DNA of 44,956 bases. It comes from Deltaproteobacteria bacterium (GTDB lineage: Bacteria > BMS3Abin14). The position numbers and the translations under genes were made by a program. Location of the stretch: contig JAADHJ010000036.1 in assembly GCA_013151915.1 (NCBI GenBank), positions 1-44,956 of the forward strand. Reading direction: 5' to 3'. The notes under the pieces are model-generated. The model did not search any database. It had not been told where the DNA came from and saw only the letters and a list, made by a program, of their open reading frames with translations. Of this stretch, positions 16,134-24,360 are shown piece by piece. Each line of letters starts with the position of its first letter. Positions within the stretch are counted from its first letter, which is position 1.

Positions 16134-17402
16134 CTAGATCCCAGACCCTGATTTTTTCACTACCCGTACCAGGACCCGGCCCTTCGAAAGATCAACGGTC
16201 AGCATTTCACCCTCTTTAACCTCATGGGGGGCGATCACCACGCTTCCATCGTCTTTCCTCACAACGGCGTATCCCCTGTCAAGAACCGATCTGGGCCCCA
16301 GAGAATCAAGCTTCCCCTCAAGACTCTGCAAACGGGACCGGTGCCTTTCAAACCGGGAGTGGATGGGAACAGTCAGGCGGTAAGTAAGGTCATCGATCCT
16401 CATTCTTCCCTGTTCAAGGATATGGCGCGGGTGTACGAGCTTCGCATCAGCCCCCGACAGTCTCCCTTTCGCCCCTTTCAGTATCAGATGCATCCGGGCA
16501 CCGAGCCTGTAACCCAGATTTGACAGCGTTGCGTCGACTTCTTCCCTGCTTTTAGCCACCATCTCGGCCGCTGCCGAAGGGGTCGGCGCCCGGAAATCCG
16601 CGCCAAGGTCCGTCAGTGCCGTATCTATCTCATGCCCCACGGCGGAGATAACCGGAACAGGGCATGACGCCACCGCCCTGACGACCCTCTCGTCCGAAAA
16701 TGCCAGAAGATCCTCGAAGGAACCGCCGCCTCGCCCTATTATGATGACGTCGACCTCCGGCAAGCCGGTTATGGCCTCCAGGGCAGCCACGATGGACGCC
16801 GGAGCCTGCGCTCCCTGAACCAGTGCCGGCGACAGGATAACGTTGACGAAGGCGCCCCTCTCGTAAAACACCCTCAGGATATCCCTGACGGCCGCTCCGG
16901 TGGGGGATGTAACCACACCGATGACCTTGGGGTAGGACGGCAGAGGCCGTTTTCTGTCCACGGAGAACAGCCCTTCACTTTCCAGTCGCTTTCGGAGTTG
17001 GTCCATGGCTTCACGAAGCGCCCCCAACCCACGTGGTTCGATTTCCATAGCAATGAGCTGGTAGACGCCCCTGCTCTCATACACGCCAAGTGTCCCGAAA
17101 ACCAGAACCTGCATACCATCTCCTGGAATAAAAGGCAGACGGGATGCTTCTCTTCGAAACATCACGACCCTCAGCTGTGAATGTTTGTCCTTGAGATTAA
17201 GATAGAGATGGCCGTTTGGAGATGGACGGAAATCGGCAATTTCCCCCTCAACCCACAGGGGGGGGAAGGCGGCTTCAAGGGTTCCCTTAACGAGCCTGGT
17301 CAGCTCGGTTACTGTCAGGGTTCCTGGTCTGCCCACGGTAATTTCATCAAGGGGATACCGACCGGTCAAGTGATTTGGCGACCCGCTGGATGTCCAGGGC
17401 AC
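16134..17402 (-). CDS. xseA: Exodeoxyribonuclease VII large subunit
   Basis: Up to 422 residues. XseA with XseB degrades single-stranded DNA. An N-terminal OB-fold (TVTELTRLVKGTLEAAFPPLWVEGEIADFRPSPNGH, given in part as PLWVEGEIADF) is followed by the catalytic domain with GVVTSPTGAAVRDIL, IIIGRGGGSFEDLLAFSDE and ISAVGHEIDTALTDLGADFRA, hallmark motifs. The marked GTG start overlaps the YmdB-type gene by 56 bases; a GTG at 17336, giving MGRPGTLTVTEL, fits the family length better, and neither has a strong ribosome binding site. No xseB follows in the window. Confidence 0.93.
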   Translation of the reverse strand: MPWTSSGSPNHLTGRYPLDEITVGRPGTLTVTELTRLVKGTLEAAFPPLWVEGEIADFRPSPNGHLYLNLKDKHSQLRVVMFRREASRLPFIPGDGMQVLVFGTLGVYESRGVYQLIAMEIEPRGLGALREAMDQLRKRLESEGLFSVDRKRPLPSYPKVIGVVTSPTGAAVRDILRVFYERGAFVNVILSPALVQGAQAPASIVAALEAITGLPEVDVIIIGRGGGSFEDLLAFSDERVVRAVASCPVPVISAVGHEIDTALTDLGADFRAPTPSAAAEMVAKSREEVDATLSNLGYRLGARMHLILKGAKGRLSGADAKLVHPRHILEQGRMRIDDLTYRLTVPIHSRFERHRSRLQSLEGKLDSLGPRSVLDRGYAVVRKDDGSVVIAPHEVKEGEMLTVDLSKGRVLVRVVKKSGSGI

Positions 17403-18162
17403 GGCCCGTTTCCGGGTCCAGTGTAATTATGGCCCCATTGAGGGTGGGAATCCCTTTTGCCAGGTTAAAACGTGAGGGCATCTGGGTCATAAAACGATAT
17501 CTTGCAGCTTCATAGTCGATCCCAATGACCGATCCCTCCTCGTTTCCCGTCATACCGACATCGGTGATGTAGGCAGTCCCGCCCGGAAGGACCCGATCAT
17601 CAGCCGTGGGGACATGTGTGTGCGTTCCGAACAGCGCACTTACCCGTCCGTCCAGATAGATGGAGAGAGCCCTTTTTTCAGAGGTGGCCTCTGCGTGGAA
17701 ATCCACCAGGGTACAGGTTACCCCTCCGGCCTCCTTCTCCAGAAACTCATCGGCCCTCCTGAAAGGGCAATCGAGGGCACCCATGAAAACACGGCCGGAG
17801 AGGTTTAATACGGCGATTTCAACTCCGCCGGGTGTCCCGGCGACACACCATCCCTTCCCCGGAGCTCCAGGGGGATAGTTGGCCGGACGAAGAACATACT
17901 CTGCCCCTTCGAGGAGGTCCAAAGCCTCTTTCTTATCCCAGACATGGTTGCCCGTGGTCATGACATCCACGCCGGCATCGAACAGTTCGGTGATGGAATC
18001 ATAGGTGATGCCAAAACCTCCGGCGACATTTTCGGCGTTGGCCACGGTGAGATCAATCCGGTAGGTATCGATGAGACCGTCCAGGAGCTCACGTACCGCC
18101 ATCCGCCCGGGCTTTCCCACCACATCCCCGACAACCAGAATCTTCACCTCGGAATTGATCAT
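17347..18162 (-). CDS. ymdB: YmdB-type metallophosphoesterase (TIGR00282)
   Basis: About 271 residues of the family whose Bacillus member YmdB hydrolyses 2',3'-cyclic nucleotides. Metal-site motifs are in order: LVVGDVVGKPGRMAV, NAENVAGGFG, TTGNHVWD, DFHAEATSEK and GTHTHVPTAD. Start chosen is ATG at 18162; a TTG at 18192 immediately after the rny stop is possible. It follows rny directly, as in Firmicutes where rny and ymdB are paired, consistent with a shared role in RNA turnover. Confidence 0.9.
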   Translation of the reverse strand: MINSEVKILVVGDVVGKPGRMAVRELLDGLIDTYRIDLTVANAENVAGGFGITYDSITELFDAGVDVMTTGNHVWDKKEALDLLEGAEYVLRPANYPPGAPGKGWCVAGTPGGVEIAVLNLSGRVFMGALDCPFRRADEFLEKEAGGVTCTLVDFHAEATSEKRALSIYLDGRVSALFGTHTHVPTADDRVLPGGTAYITDVGMTGNEEGSVIGIDYEAARYRFMTQMPSRFNLAKGIPTLNGAIITLDPETGRALDIQRVAKSLDRSVSP

Positions 18163-18192
18163 GTCGTTAACCGCAGCCCCTGAATCTTCCAA

Positions 18193-19755
18193 TTACTTTG
18201 CGTAATCCACCGCACGGGTCTCCCGAATCACCGTCACCTTGATCTGTCCTGGATAGGCAAGTTCCTCCTCAATGCGATCGGCTACATCCCTGGCCAGGAT
18301 GGAGGACTGATCGTCATCAATCTGGCTTGATTCCACCAGAATCCGGACCTCGCGCCCCGCCTGAATAGCGTAGCTCTTCTCCACACCTTTGAACGATCCT
18401 GCTATGTTCTCCAGATCTTCCAGCCTCTTGATGTAGGTTTCCAACATCTCCCTTCTGGCTCCCGGCCGCGCCGCGGAGAGCGCGTCGGCCGCCTGGACCA
18501 GGATGGCCTCAATTGACCCCGCCTTCACCTCATCATGATGAGCGGCGATGGCGTTAATAACTTTACGGGATTCCCCGTATTTCTTGCAAAGTTCGGCACC
18601 GATAAGTGCGTGGGAACCTTCAACTTCATGGTCTACAGCCTTGCCTACATCGTGCAGAAATCCAACCCTCTTGGCGTCCTTTTCGTTCAACCCCAGTTCA
18701 CTGGCCATAATGCCGCATAGGAAAGCTACCTCCAGGGAATGGTTAAGCACATTCTGGGCATAGCTGGTCCTGTATTTGAGTTTGCCAACGAGCCGGATGA
18801 GCTCAGGATTAATCCCATGAACGCCAATGTCGAATGCGGCTCTTTCCCCCTCCTCCTTGATGGCGGTCTCAATCTCTGCAGAAACCTTCTTGACGACCTC
18901 CTCGATTCTGGCCGGATGGATCCGACCATCCGAGATCAATCTCTCAAGAGCGATCCTGGCGATCTCTCTCCTGATGGGATCAAAAACAGAGAGAACAACC
19001 GCTTCGGGCGTGTCATCCACGATCAGATCCACGCCAGTGGCGTTTTCGAAGGATCGAATGTTCCTTCCCTCACGTCCGATAATCCGCCCCTTCATGTCAT
19101 CATTGGGAAGGCTGACCACACTGACGGCCCTTTCAGCGATGTAATCCCCTGCATAGCGCTGAACCGCAAGGCTGATGATCTCTCTGGCCTTTTTATCGGC
19201 AGTCTCCTTGGCCTCGGCCTCGATGAGCTTGATGCCTTTCGCTGATTCGAAACGCGCCTCCTCGATCATCATGCTTTTGAGTTCCTCTTTGGCTTTCTCG
19301 GCCGTCATTCCGGAAATGGCCTCCAGTCGGGAACACTGTTCCTCAAGCAACCTCGTGTACTCTTTTTCCTTTTCGGACAGCGCCCGTTGTTGTCCTGCAA
19401 CCGATTTTTCCTTGTTCCCGATATCCTGTTCCTTCTTATCCAGGCTCTCAAATTTCCTGTCCAGGTTTTCCTCGCGCTGCATGAGCCTCTTTTCAATTCG
19501 CTGCAGTTCAATCTTTTCCTCTTTTGTCTCCTCCTCGAAACGCGCTTTGGACTGAAACAGAAACTCCTTGGCCTCGATCTCCGCCTCCTTGCGCAGGCTG
19601 TCGGCCTGCCGTTTCGCATCCTCGATTATTGCAGCAGCGCGGTTCTTTTTTCCTCTGCCGGTCAGAACCTGGACCAGGATGGCGACAACGTAGCCGAATG
19701 TTATCCCAACTGCTAACAGAACTGCGGTAGTGACTAAGCTGTAGTCTGCGTTCAT
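18193..19755 (-). CDS. rny: Ribonuclease Y
   Basis: 520 residues with the full RNase Y layout: N-terminal membrane anchor ([20 protein letters not shown]), long charged coiled coil (residues ~30-200), KH domain with [20 protein letters not shown], and HD domain with [19 protein letters not shown] and [20 protein letters not shown]. RNase Y is a membrane-bound endoribonuclease starting mRNA decay. A near-ideal ribosome binding site CAGGAGGTACAGAAC precedes the ATG. It overlaps the cyclo-ligase stop by four bases and is followed at once by ymdB. Confidence 0.97.
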   Translation of the reverse strand: MNADYSLVTTAVLLAVGITFGYVVAILVQVLTGRGKKNRAAAIIEDAKRQADSLRKEAEIEAKEFLFQSKARFEEETKEEKIELQRIEKRLMQREENLDRKFESLDKKEQDIGNKEKSVAGQQRALSEKEKEYTRLLEEQCSRLEAISGMTAEKAKEELKSMMIEEARFESAKGIKLIEAEAKETADKKAREIISLAVQRYAGDYIAERAVSVVSLPNDDMKGRIIGREGRNIRSFENATGVDLIVDDTPEAVVLSVFDPIRREIARIALERLISDGRIHPARIEEVVKKVSAEIETAIKEEGERAAFDIGVHGINPELIRLVGKLKYRTSYAQNVLNHSLEVAFLCGIMASELGLNEKDAKRVGFLHDVGKAVDHEVEGSHALIGAELCKKYGESRKVINAIAAHHDEVKAGSIEAILVQAADALSAARPGARREMLETYIKRLEDLENIAGSFKGVEKSYAIQAGREVRILVESSQIDDDQSSILARDVADRIEEELAYPGQIKVTVIRETRAVDYAK

Positions 19756-20378
19756 CTGTTCTGTACCTCCTGTATTTTATGAAAACCCCGCCGGCTTTCC
19801 ACCCGGCAGGGAGTAATGACGTGGTTTACGGGTATATCGTGAACCCCGGTGGGAAGGCTTTCGATCAACTGGAAGTCATGGGCAAGTCCAAGCAAGGTTG
19901 ACGATGGAGAAGCGAGAGCCAGGAGACGGTCGAAATATCCCCCCCCCATCCCCAATCGGTTGCCTGACAGGTCGAACGCGAGCCCTGGGACGAAAAAAAC
20001 ATCCACCCGCTCAACAGGAATAATGCGGTCCATAAGGATTCGAGGCTGTGGAACAATCCGATTTTCAGTCAACAGGTCATCGATCCCGTTGATCTGAATT
20101 ATCCTCAGGCCGGAACCCGCCTTCCACCCTTCCCAGTCCGGCACCGCGACTTTTTTACCTTCCTCAATCAGGGAACATATTATTTCATCAGTTCTAATCT
20201 CGCCCCCAACCGAAACGTATGCGCAGAGGAAACCGGCCGACCTGACATCATCCCGAAGAAGGACCGACTCGGCCACGGCCTGGCTTCCCTTCCTTAATTT
20301 TGAGGGATTGAGCCCCTGCCGGATTTTCTTCATCCGCTCACGGATCTTCTGTTTTGTTTCGATCAGGTATTTTGACAA
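19752..20378 (-). CDS. 5-formyltetrahydrofolate cyclo-ligase
   Basis: About 208 residues from a TTG start at 20378 behind GGTGAGG ([18 protein letters not shown]). The enzyme converts 5-formyl-THF to 5,10-methenyl-THF. Visible are the N-terminal Lys/Arg-rich helix, [27 protein letters not shown], which is the family signature, and [10 protein letters not shown] near the C-terminus. The frame is open 200 bases further upstream but without homology. It lies immediately after the 6S RNA gene, the same order as ssrS-ygfA in gamma-proteobacteria, and overlaps rny. Confidence 0.92.
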   Translation of the reverse strand: MSKYLIETKQKIRERMKKIRQGLNPSKLRKGSQAVAESVLLRDDVRSAGFLCAYVSVGGEIRTDEIICSLIEEGKKVAVPDWEGWKAGSGLRIIQINGIDDLLTENRIVPQPRILMDRIIPVERVDVFFVPGLAFDLSGNRLGMGGGYFDRLLALASPSSTLLGLAHDFQLIESLPTGVHDIPVNHVITPCRVESRRGFHKIQEVQNR

Positions 20379-20667
20379 GACAACCTCACCTGCGCTGCGG
20401 ATATCGATCCACCTGCCATGCCGGTGAGGTCCGGTTGGGAACCAGTTCAAACTTGAAGGAGGTAAATCACCTCTATTGCGCACCAGGGGGAAGAGACCCC
20501 CCGGACAATGCCGCCCTAAAAACCATCCGGCCCAAAAATTTAAAACAAAACACTGTTCAGGGCCGACAGGACCCAGCAAAACAAACCATCTAATGTGGTT
20601 GTATTCCTCAAGTATTATTTTGAACTGGACTCAACGGGCCTCCTAAGCCGGTCCAGATATTTGTTAG
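20379..20667. other. Leader between 6S RNA and cyclo-ligase
   Basis: This gap between the 6S RNA 3' end and the TTG start has no gene. The minus strand shows a hairpin CTGGAC...GTCCAG (near 20656-20625) and GAGGT/ACCTC (near 20476-20462). The transcript from the 6S promoter may run through to the cyclo-ligase gene. Confidence 0.4.
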
Positions 20668-20848
20668 AACCCCCACCCGACGCAGTGGTCAAGTTCAGCA
20701 ATTGAACCTGCTCGACCAAGTGGGCCCCCCGCGGGACACTTCAGGCTTTTCGCTCAAGGCGAACTTGCTCACCATGCCCTCGGCAGGAGTCCCTTACTCC
20801 GTGTGTTGGCTCAAAAGTAAACAGGTCTCCACTTGCAGGGCAGGGGCT
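20668..20848 (-). ncRNA. ssrS: 6S RNA
   Basis: The minus strand between zapA and the cyclo-ligase carries a 6S RNA of about 181 nt. The ends pair (CCCCTGCCC near 20846-20838 with GGGTGGGGG at 20678-20670), and the middle contains GGTGAGCAAGTTCGCC...GAGCGAAAAGCCTGAA, very like the E. coli GGTGAGCATGCTCGG...CCGAGAAGCCTT region, within a long rod with a central bubble. 6S RNA mimics an open promoter and sequesters the sigma70 polymerase. Its own promoter is at 20855-20883. The zapA-ssrS-cyclo-ligase order supports the call. Ends are estimates. Confidence 0.9.
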
Positions 20849-20854
20849 ACTGAT

Positions 20855-20883
20855 AATCTAGCAAAATAGGGGACGTCCATCAA
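20855..20883 (-). promoter_or_regulatory. 6S RNA promoter
   Basis: On the minus strand, TTGATG (20878-20883) and TAGATT (20855-20860) are separated by 17 bases; the expected start, about seven bases downstream, coincides with the proposed 5' end of the 6S RNA. Confidence 0.7.
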
Positions 20884-20944
20884 GGACAATCGAGAGGACG
20901 TTTTTTACGTCCCAGGTGGCCGGTGAGGCTTTTTGGCATCCTGC

Positions 20945-21211
20945 TCAGGATACTTCCTGGATCTTCCGGGCCAACTGCCGCATCCTGACCTTAAGGTCGT
21001 CCGTCTCCTCAATCATGCCGAACAGCTCATCTGCGATGTTCAGTGAAACCAGGATGGCAATACGGGAGGTGGATACGGTTTCAGTGACCTCCGAGATCTC
21101 CCGCATTTTTCTATCCACATACTCGGCAACTTTCCGGACGTATTCCGGATCCTTGTCACCTCTGACGGTGTAGACCTTCCCGAAAATCTCGACGTCAACT
21201 CGCCCAGACAC
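20945..21211 (-). CDS. zapA: Cell division protein ZapA
   Basis: 88 residues of the ZapA family, which crosslinks FtsZ filaments at the division ring. The N-terminal VDVEIFGKVYTVRGDKDPEY, the conserved YVDRKMREI and the C-terminal coiled coil (DELFGMIEETDDLKVRMRQL) are all seen. GTG start at 21211 behind AGGAG with eight bases of spacing. A small protein gene lies 39 bases upstream and the 6S RNA follows. Confidence 0.93.
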   Translation of the reverse strand: MSGRVDVEIFGKVYTVRGDKDPEYVRKVAEYVDRKMREISEVTETVSTSRIAILVSLNIADELFGMIEETDDLKVRMRQLARKIQEVS

Positions 21212-21250
21212 CTTATGAACTCCTGTCAGATGAATCCGGTAATGGACAGA

Positions 21251-21460
21251 TCACAACGATTTCAGCCTCTGAAGGGCCCTTCTGATAAGCTGAACGGCCT
21301 CCTCGTTCATTTCCCCGGTTGGAGGATTCACGGCGATACCCGCGGCACCCGGCAGGCCTCTTTCCCCGGATACGCGACGCTCACCTTTGGTACGCTTCAG
21401 CAGAAGGTCGACAGCTTCCTCAAGCTCCCTGAACGTTTTTGTCAGCTCCCCGCCGGCCAT
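21251..21460 (-). CDS. Small protein upstream of zapA, unrecognised
   Basis: 69 residues (MAGGELTKTFRELEEAVDLL ... EEAVQLIRRALQRLKSL). Two short amphipathic helical stretches with Leu/Ile heptads flank a Gly/Pro-rich middle. In many deltaproteobacteria a ZapB-like coiled-coil gene sits here, and the first helix (ELEEAVDLLLKR) fits its start, but the glycine-rich centre does not, so I do not name it. The gene is in line with zapA and shares its strand. Confidence 0.5.
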   Translation of the reverse strand: MAGGELTKTFRELEEAVDLLLKRTKGERRVSGERGLPGAAGIAVNPPTGEMNEEAVQLIRRALQRLKSL

Positions 21461-21721
21461 AGAAAAAATCCGTTCCCCTTGTTAGATCTCGGTTACCCAT
21501 GTTCTCCGACATTTATCCGGCACACAGAATGACAACCCCGTAAAAAATTCCTTCAAGGCATTTTACAAGGCGGTCACGCCAGTGGTTCGACAGGCTCACC
21601 ATCGCACATCCCGCTTGATGGACTCACAAGAGGCCATCAAGGTATGAAGATAATAAAATATAGAAACTTCAATAAGTTCTGTCAAGGAAACTAAAGTAAA
21701 CCTTTAAACCAGCTCCGGGAC
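21461..21721. repeat. Intergenic region with a perfect hairpin and a GGTTCGACAGGCTCACC motif
   Basis: No gene is seen. The 8-bp stem CTTGATGG/CCATCAAG (21614-21621 and 21634-21641) resembles the ends of the five-hairpin repeat. Just before it, 21583-21600 reads TGGTTCGACAGGCTCACC, a sequence I recall as a dispersed repeat in several genomes. Confidence 0.5.
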
Positions 21722-22357
21722 TTAAGTCCCGGGTTTCACCAGAAACCCCTTGATGGCCATTTTTCCCCTCAATGTGGCCAGTGCTTTTCGAGCGTCCTTG
21801 ATTGATCCGTATGGACCAAGTCTGACACGGTACCACACCCCACGCGGCCCCAGATCAGCCCTCACCACGGCACCACGGTACCCCGAATCGATCAGTCCCT
21901 TAAGAAATTCCCCGGCCGCCCTCCGGTCCTTATAGGAGCCCACCTGGATTACCGTCCCGCCGGTGTGCTGTTCGGGATTCTCAACCGGAGAGGACACCCG
22001 GACAGTCTTGGGGGCAGGCTTATTTCCACTACCCGGTTCGGGGATTTTTCTTTCATTGGCTTCCTTCTTTGTCAGGGCTGAGTAGAAGGTAATGGTGGTT
22101 GCATTTTCCGCCTTCGAATGGCTATCGCCCGTTTTCAGACCGCCTTCGCTCTTCCCGGCCTCATGATCATTTCCCAGGGCGGCAGTATCATGGGGGCCTT
22201 TTTGGGTGGATTTGACACCTAATATATACCCCGTCAGTAGGGCTGCGCTGACAAGAAGGACAATAAACGCCACGGCAGCGCTGAACTGCTTCGGTGAAAG
22301 ACGCACTAACTCACGAGGCTGCGCGGATTTTTTTCCTCTTGCCACAATTGCCCTCAC
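21722..22357 (-). CDS. SPOR-domain membrane protein
   Basis: 211 residues: a single N-terminal membrane segment (FSAAVAFIVLLVSAALLTGY), a low-complexity periplasmic linker, and a C-terminal SPOR domain (VIQVGSYKDRRAAGEFLKGL ... GVWYRVRLGPYGSIKDARKA). SPOR domains bind denuded peptidoglycan at the septum, so the protein probably acts in cell division, consistent with zapA nearby. GTG start overlaps the argS stop (GTGA), so it is translationally coupled to argS. Confidence 0.88.
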   Translation of the reverse strand: MRAIVARGKKSAQPRELVRLSPKQFSAAVAFIVLLVSAALLTGYILGVKSTQKGPHDTAALGNDHEAGKSEGGLKTGDSHSKAENATTITFYSALTKKEANERKIPEPGSGNKPAPKTVRVSSPVENPEQHTGGTVIQVGSYKDRRAAGEFLKGLIDSGYRGAVVRADLGPRGVWYRVRLGPYGSIKDARKALATLRGKMAIKGFLVKPGT

Positions 22358-24030
22358 ATCCTCTCGGGTGCGGATACCCCGAGGATGTAAAGGGCCTTGG
22401 CTATGGCGGTCCGGACCCCGACCACGAGTGCAAGCCTGGCGGCGGTCAGATCCGGATCCTCGGTCAGCACCCGGTGGTGGTTGTAGTAACTGTGCAGGGT
22501 TGCAGCGATGGCGTTCAGATATATGGTCAACCTGTGGGGCTCCATGGCCAGGGCGGCCCCCTCGATCACGTCAGGAAGCGCCGCGACATGCCGCAGGAGT
22601 TCCCTCTCTTCAGGCAACAACAGTAGTGAAAGATCGGCGCCGGCAAACGACGACTCCACAATACCATTATCACAGGCGTTACGGAGGATGCTGCATATCC
22701 TCGCATGGGCATACTGTACATAAAAAACCGGATTATCGTTGCTCCGTTCCTTGGCCAGTTCCAGATCGAAATCCAGCTTGCTGTCGGACTTCCTGGTGAG
22801 GAAGATGAACCGGGCCGCATCACGACCAACCTCCTCCCGGACCCCGCGGAGGGTGACGAATTCCCCGGCCCGGGTGGACATGGCGACGGGCTTACCCTTT
22901 CTTAGCAGGTTCACAAGCTGAACGAGGAGGATCTGAATATCATCACCGCTCCTCCCCAGGGCCTGGACACCCGCCTTCATCCTGGCCACATAACCATGGT
23001 GATCAGCGCCCCAGATATTGATGACCCTGTCGAAACCACGGTTGAACTTATTTCGGTGGTAGGCCACGTCCGACGCAAAATAGGTCAGGGAGCCGTCCGC
23101 CTTGATTACCACACGATCCTTGTCATCACCCATATCAGTGGACCTGAACCAGAGAGCGCCCTCATGACGATAGAGATAACCCTTATTCTCCAGAAATTTC
23201 AGGGTCTGTCTCACCTCGCCCCCGTCAAAAAGCCCCTTCTCTGAAAACCACACCTCAAACCGGACACCGAACTCTTCCAGATCCTCTCTGATATCCTCCA
23301 GGATCCTCTCTGCAGCGTAACGGGCGATCTCATCAATGGCCTTTTCCGAATCCATCTGCCGGTATTTTTCTCCCACGGAACTCAGCAGAATCCGGGCAAA
23401 TTCCTTTATGTAATCACCCAGGTAGCCTCCCTCAGGGAAATTCCCGGGTTCTCCTGACAGCTCGAGATATCTTGCGTAGACCGAACGGCCCAGGGTCCTG
23501 ATCTGATTGCCGGCATCATTGATATAGTATTCCCTTTGGACTTCAAACCCGGATGACTCAAGCAGATTGGCAAGTGCATCGCCGAGGACCGCGCCACGCC
23601 CATGGCCCACATGAAGCGGGCCGGTCGGATTCGCGCTGACAAACTCCACCATGACCTTTTTCCCATTACCGACGGTCCCTTCGGCAAACCCCATGCCCTC
23701 CTTAAGGACCGCCCGAAGAGCTTCAGCCCAGTAGGACGCGGTCATGGTAAAGTTGATGAACCCCGGTCCGGCGACTTCCACCTTTTCCAGGTTTTTTCCA
23801 CCGTCTGCCTCAAAGATTTTTCCGGCCAGATCCGCTGCCAGATCTCTTGGATCGACATTGATACGCGAGGATAAAACCATCGCGGCATTGGTAGAGTAAT
23901 CCCCAAATCTCCTCTCCCGAGTCAACTCGATTACCGTCGGTGGGAGGGCTGTTCCAGGGGGCAACTTCCCTTCAGCGCAGTCTCTAAGTACACTGGTGAT
24001 GATCTCCGTCAACGATTCTCTCACCTGCAT
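22354..24030 (-). CDS. argS: Arginyl-tRNA synthetase
   Basis: About 558 residues. It charges tRNA-Arg. Features are the N-terminal ADD1-like domain, the class I signature SANPTGPLHVGHGRGAVLGD (HVGH here), the KMSK-loop region with AMSTRAGEFVTL, and the anticodon-binding helical C-terminus ending VSAPERM. Start: ATG at 24030 has GGAGG only one base away, whereas GTG six bases later (24024) is spaced seven bases from it, so the GTG is probably the true start. The longer frame upstream (MDKKATDGLF) is encoded by the hairpin repeat and is rejected. Confidence 0.96.
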   Translation of the reverse strand: MQVRESLTEIITSVLRDCAEGKLPPGTALPPTVIELTRERRFGDYSTNAAMVLSSRINVDPRDLAADLAGKIFEADGGKNLEKVEVAGPGFINFTMTASYWAEALRAVLKEGMGFAEGTVGNGKKVMVEFVSANPTGPLHVGHGRGAVLGDALANLLESSGFEVQREYYINDAGNQIRTLGRSVYARYLELSGEPGNFPEGGYLGDYIKEFARILLSSVGEKYRQMDSEKAIDEIARYAAERILEDIREDLEEFGVRFEVWFSEKGLFDGGEVRQTLKFLENKGYLYRHEGALWFRSTDMGDDKDRVVIKADGSLTYFASDVAYHRNKFNRGFDRVINIWGADHHGYVARMKAGVQALGRSGDDIQILLVQLVNLLRKGKPVAMSTRAGEFVTLRGVREEVGRDAARFIFLTRKSDSKLDFDLELAKERSNDNPVFYVQYAHARICSILRNACDNGIVESSFAGADLSLLLLPEERELLRHVAALPDVIEGAALAMEPHRLTIYLNAIAATLHSYYNHHRVLTEDPDLTAARLALVVGVRTAIAKALYILGVSAPERM

Positions 24031-24057
24031 ACCTCCAGTACTTTCACAATAGTAGGG

Positions 24058-24202
24058 TCGAAAAAGTCCATCCGTGGCTTTTTTATCCATGGAGAGCGAA
24101 AAGTGTCATTTTCACTTTCCTCACAAATCAACAACTTGCCCTGCAAGTCATTGATTTGGGCGCCCATCAGTGGGCGCATTGATGGCTTTTTGCGAAGTCA
24201 TC
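24058..24202 (+). repeat. Five-hairpin repeat, copy 1
   Basis: A ~145-nt unit running TCGAAAAAGTCCATCC ... GCGAAGTCATC. In order it can form hairpins: AAAAAG/CTTTTT (with CCAT-type arms), GAGCGAAAA/TTTTCACTTTC-like, CAAATCAA...TTGATTTG with ACTTGC/GCAAGT inside, GCGCCCA/TGGGCGC, and a terminal hairpin GATGG(C)TTTTTGCGAAGTCATC. Copy 2 follows nine bases later. It lies just upstream of argS. Confidence 0.9.
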
Positions 24203-24211
24203 CTTATATAG

Positions 24212-24360
24212 TCCCGTAAAAAGTCCATCAATGGCTTTTTACTCTACGGAAAGCGAAAAGTGTCATTTTCACTTTCCTCACAAATCAACAACTTGCCCTG
24301 CAAGTCATTGATTTGAGCGCCCATCAGTGGGCGCATTGATGACTTTTTGCGAAGTCATCA
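24212..24360 (+). repeat. Five-hairpin repeat, copy 2
   Basis: Tandem second copy, about 90 percent identical by eye to copy 1. Its hairpins are slightly better than copy 1: GCGCCCA/TGGGCGC is a perfect 7-bp stem with a four-base loop and GATGACTT/AAGTCATC is a perfect 8-bp stem. The CpsB reading frame ends inside it: the cpsB stop is at 24305-24307. Confidence 0.92.

Noticed and set aside
24031-24090. N-terminal extension of argS
   Set aside because: It is encoded by the hairpin repeat and lacks homology.
24058-24360. Hairpin repeat as an insertion sequence
   Set aside because: No transposase and no long terminal inverted repeats flank it; hairpins are internal.
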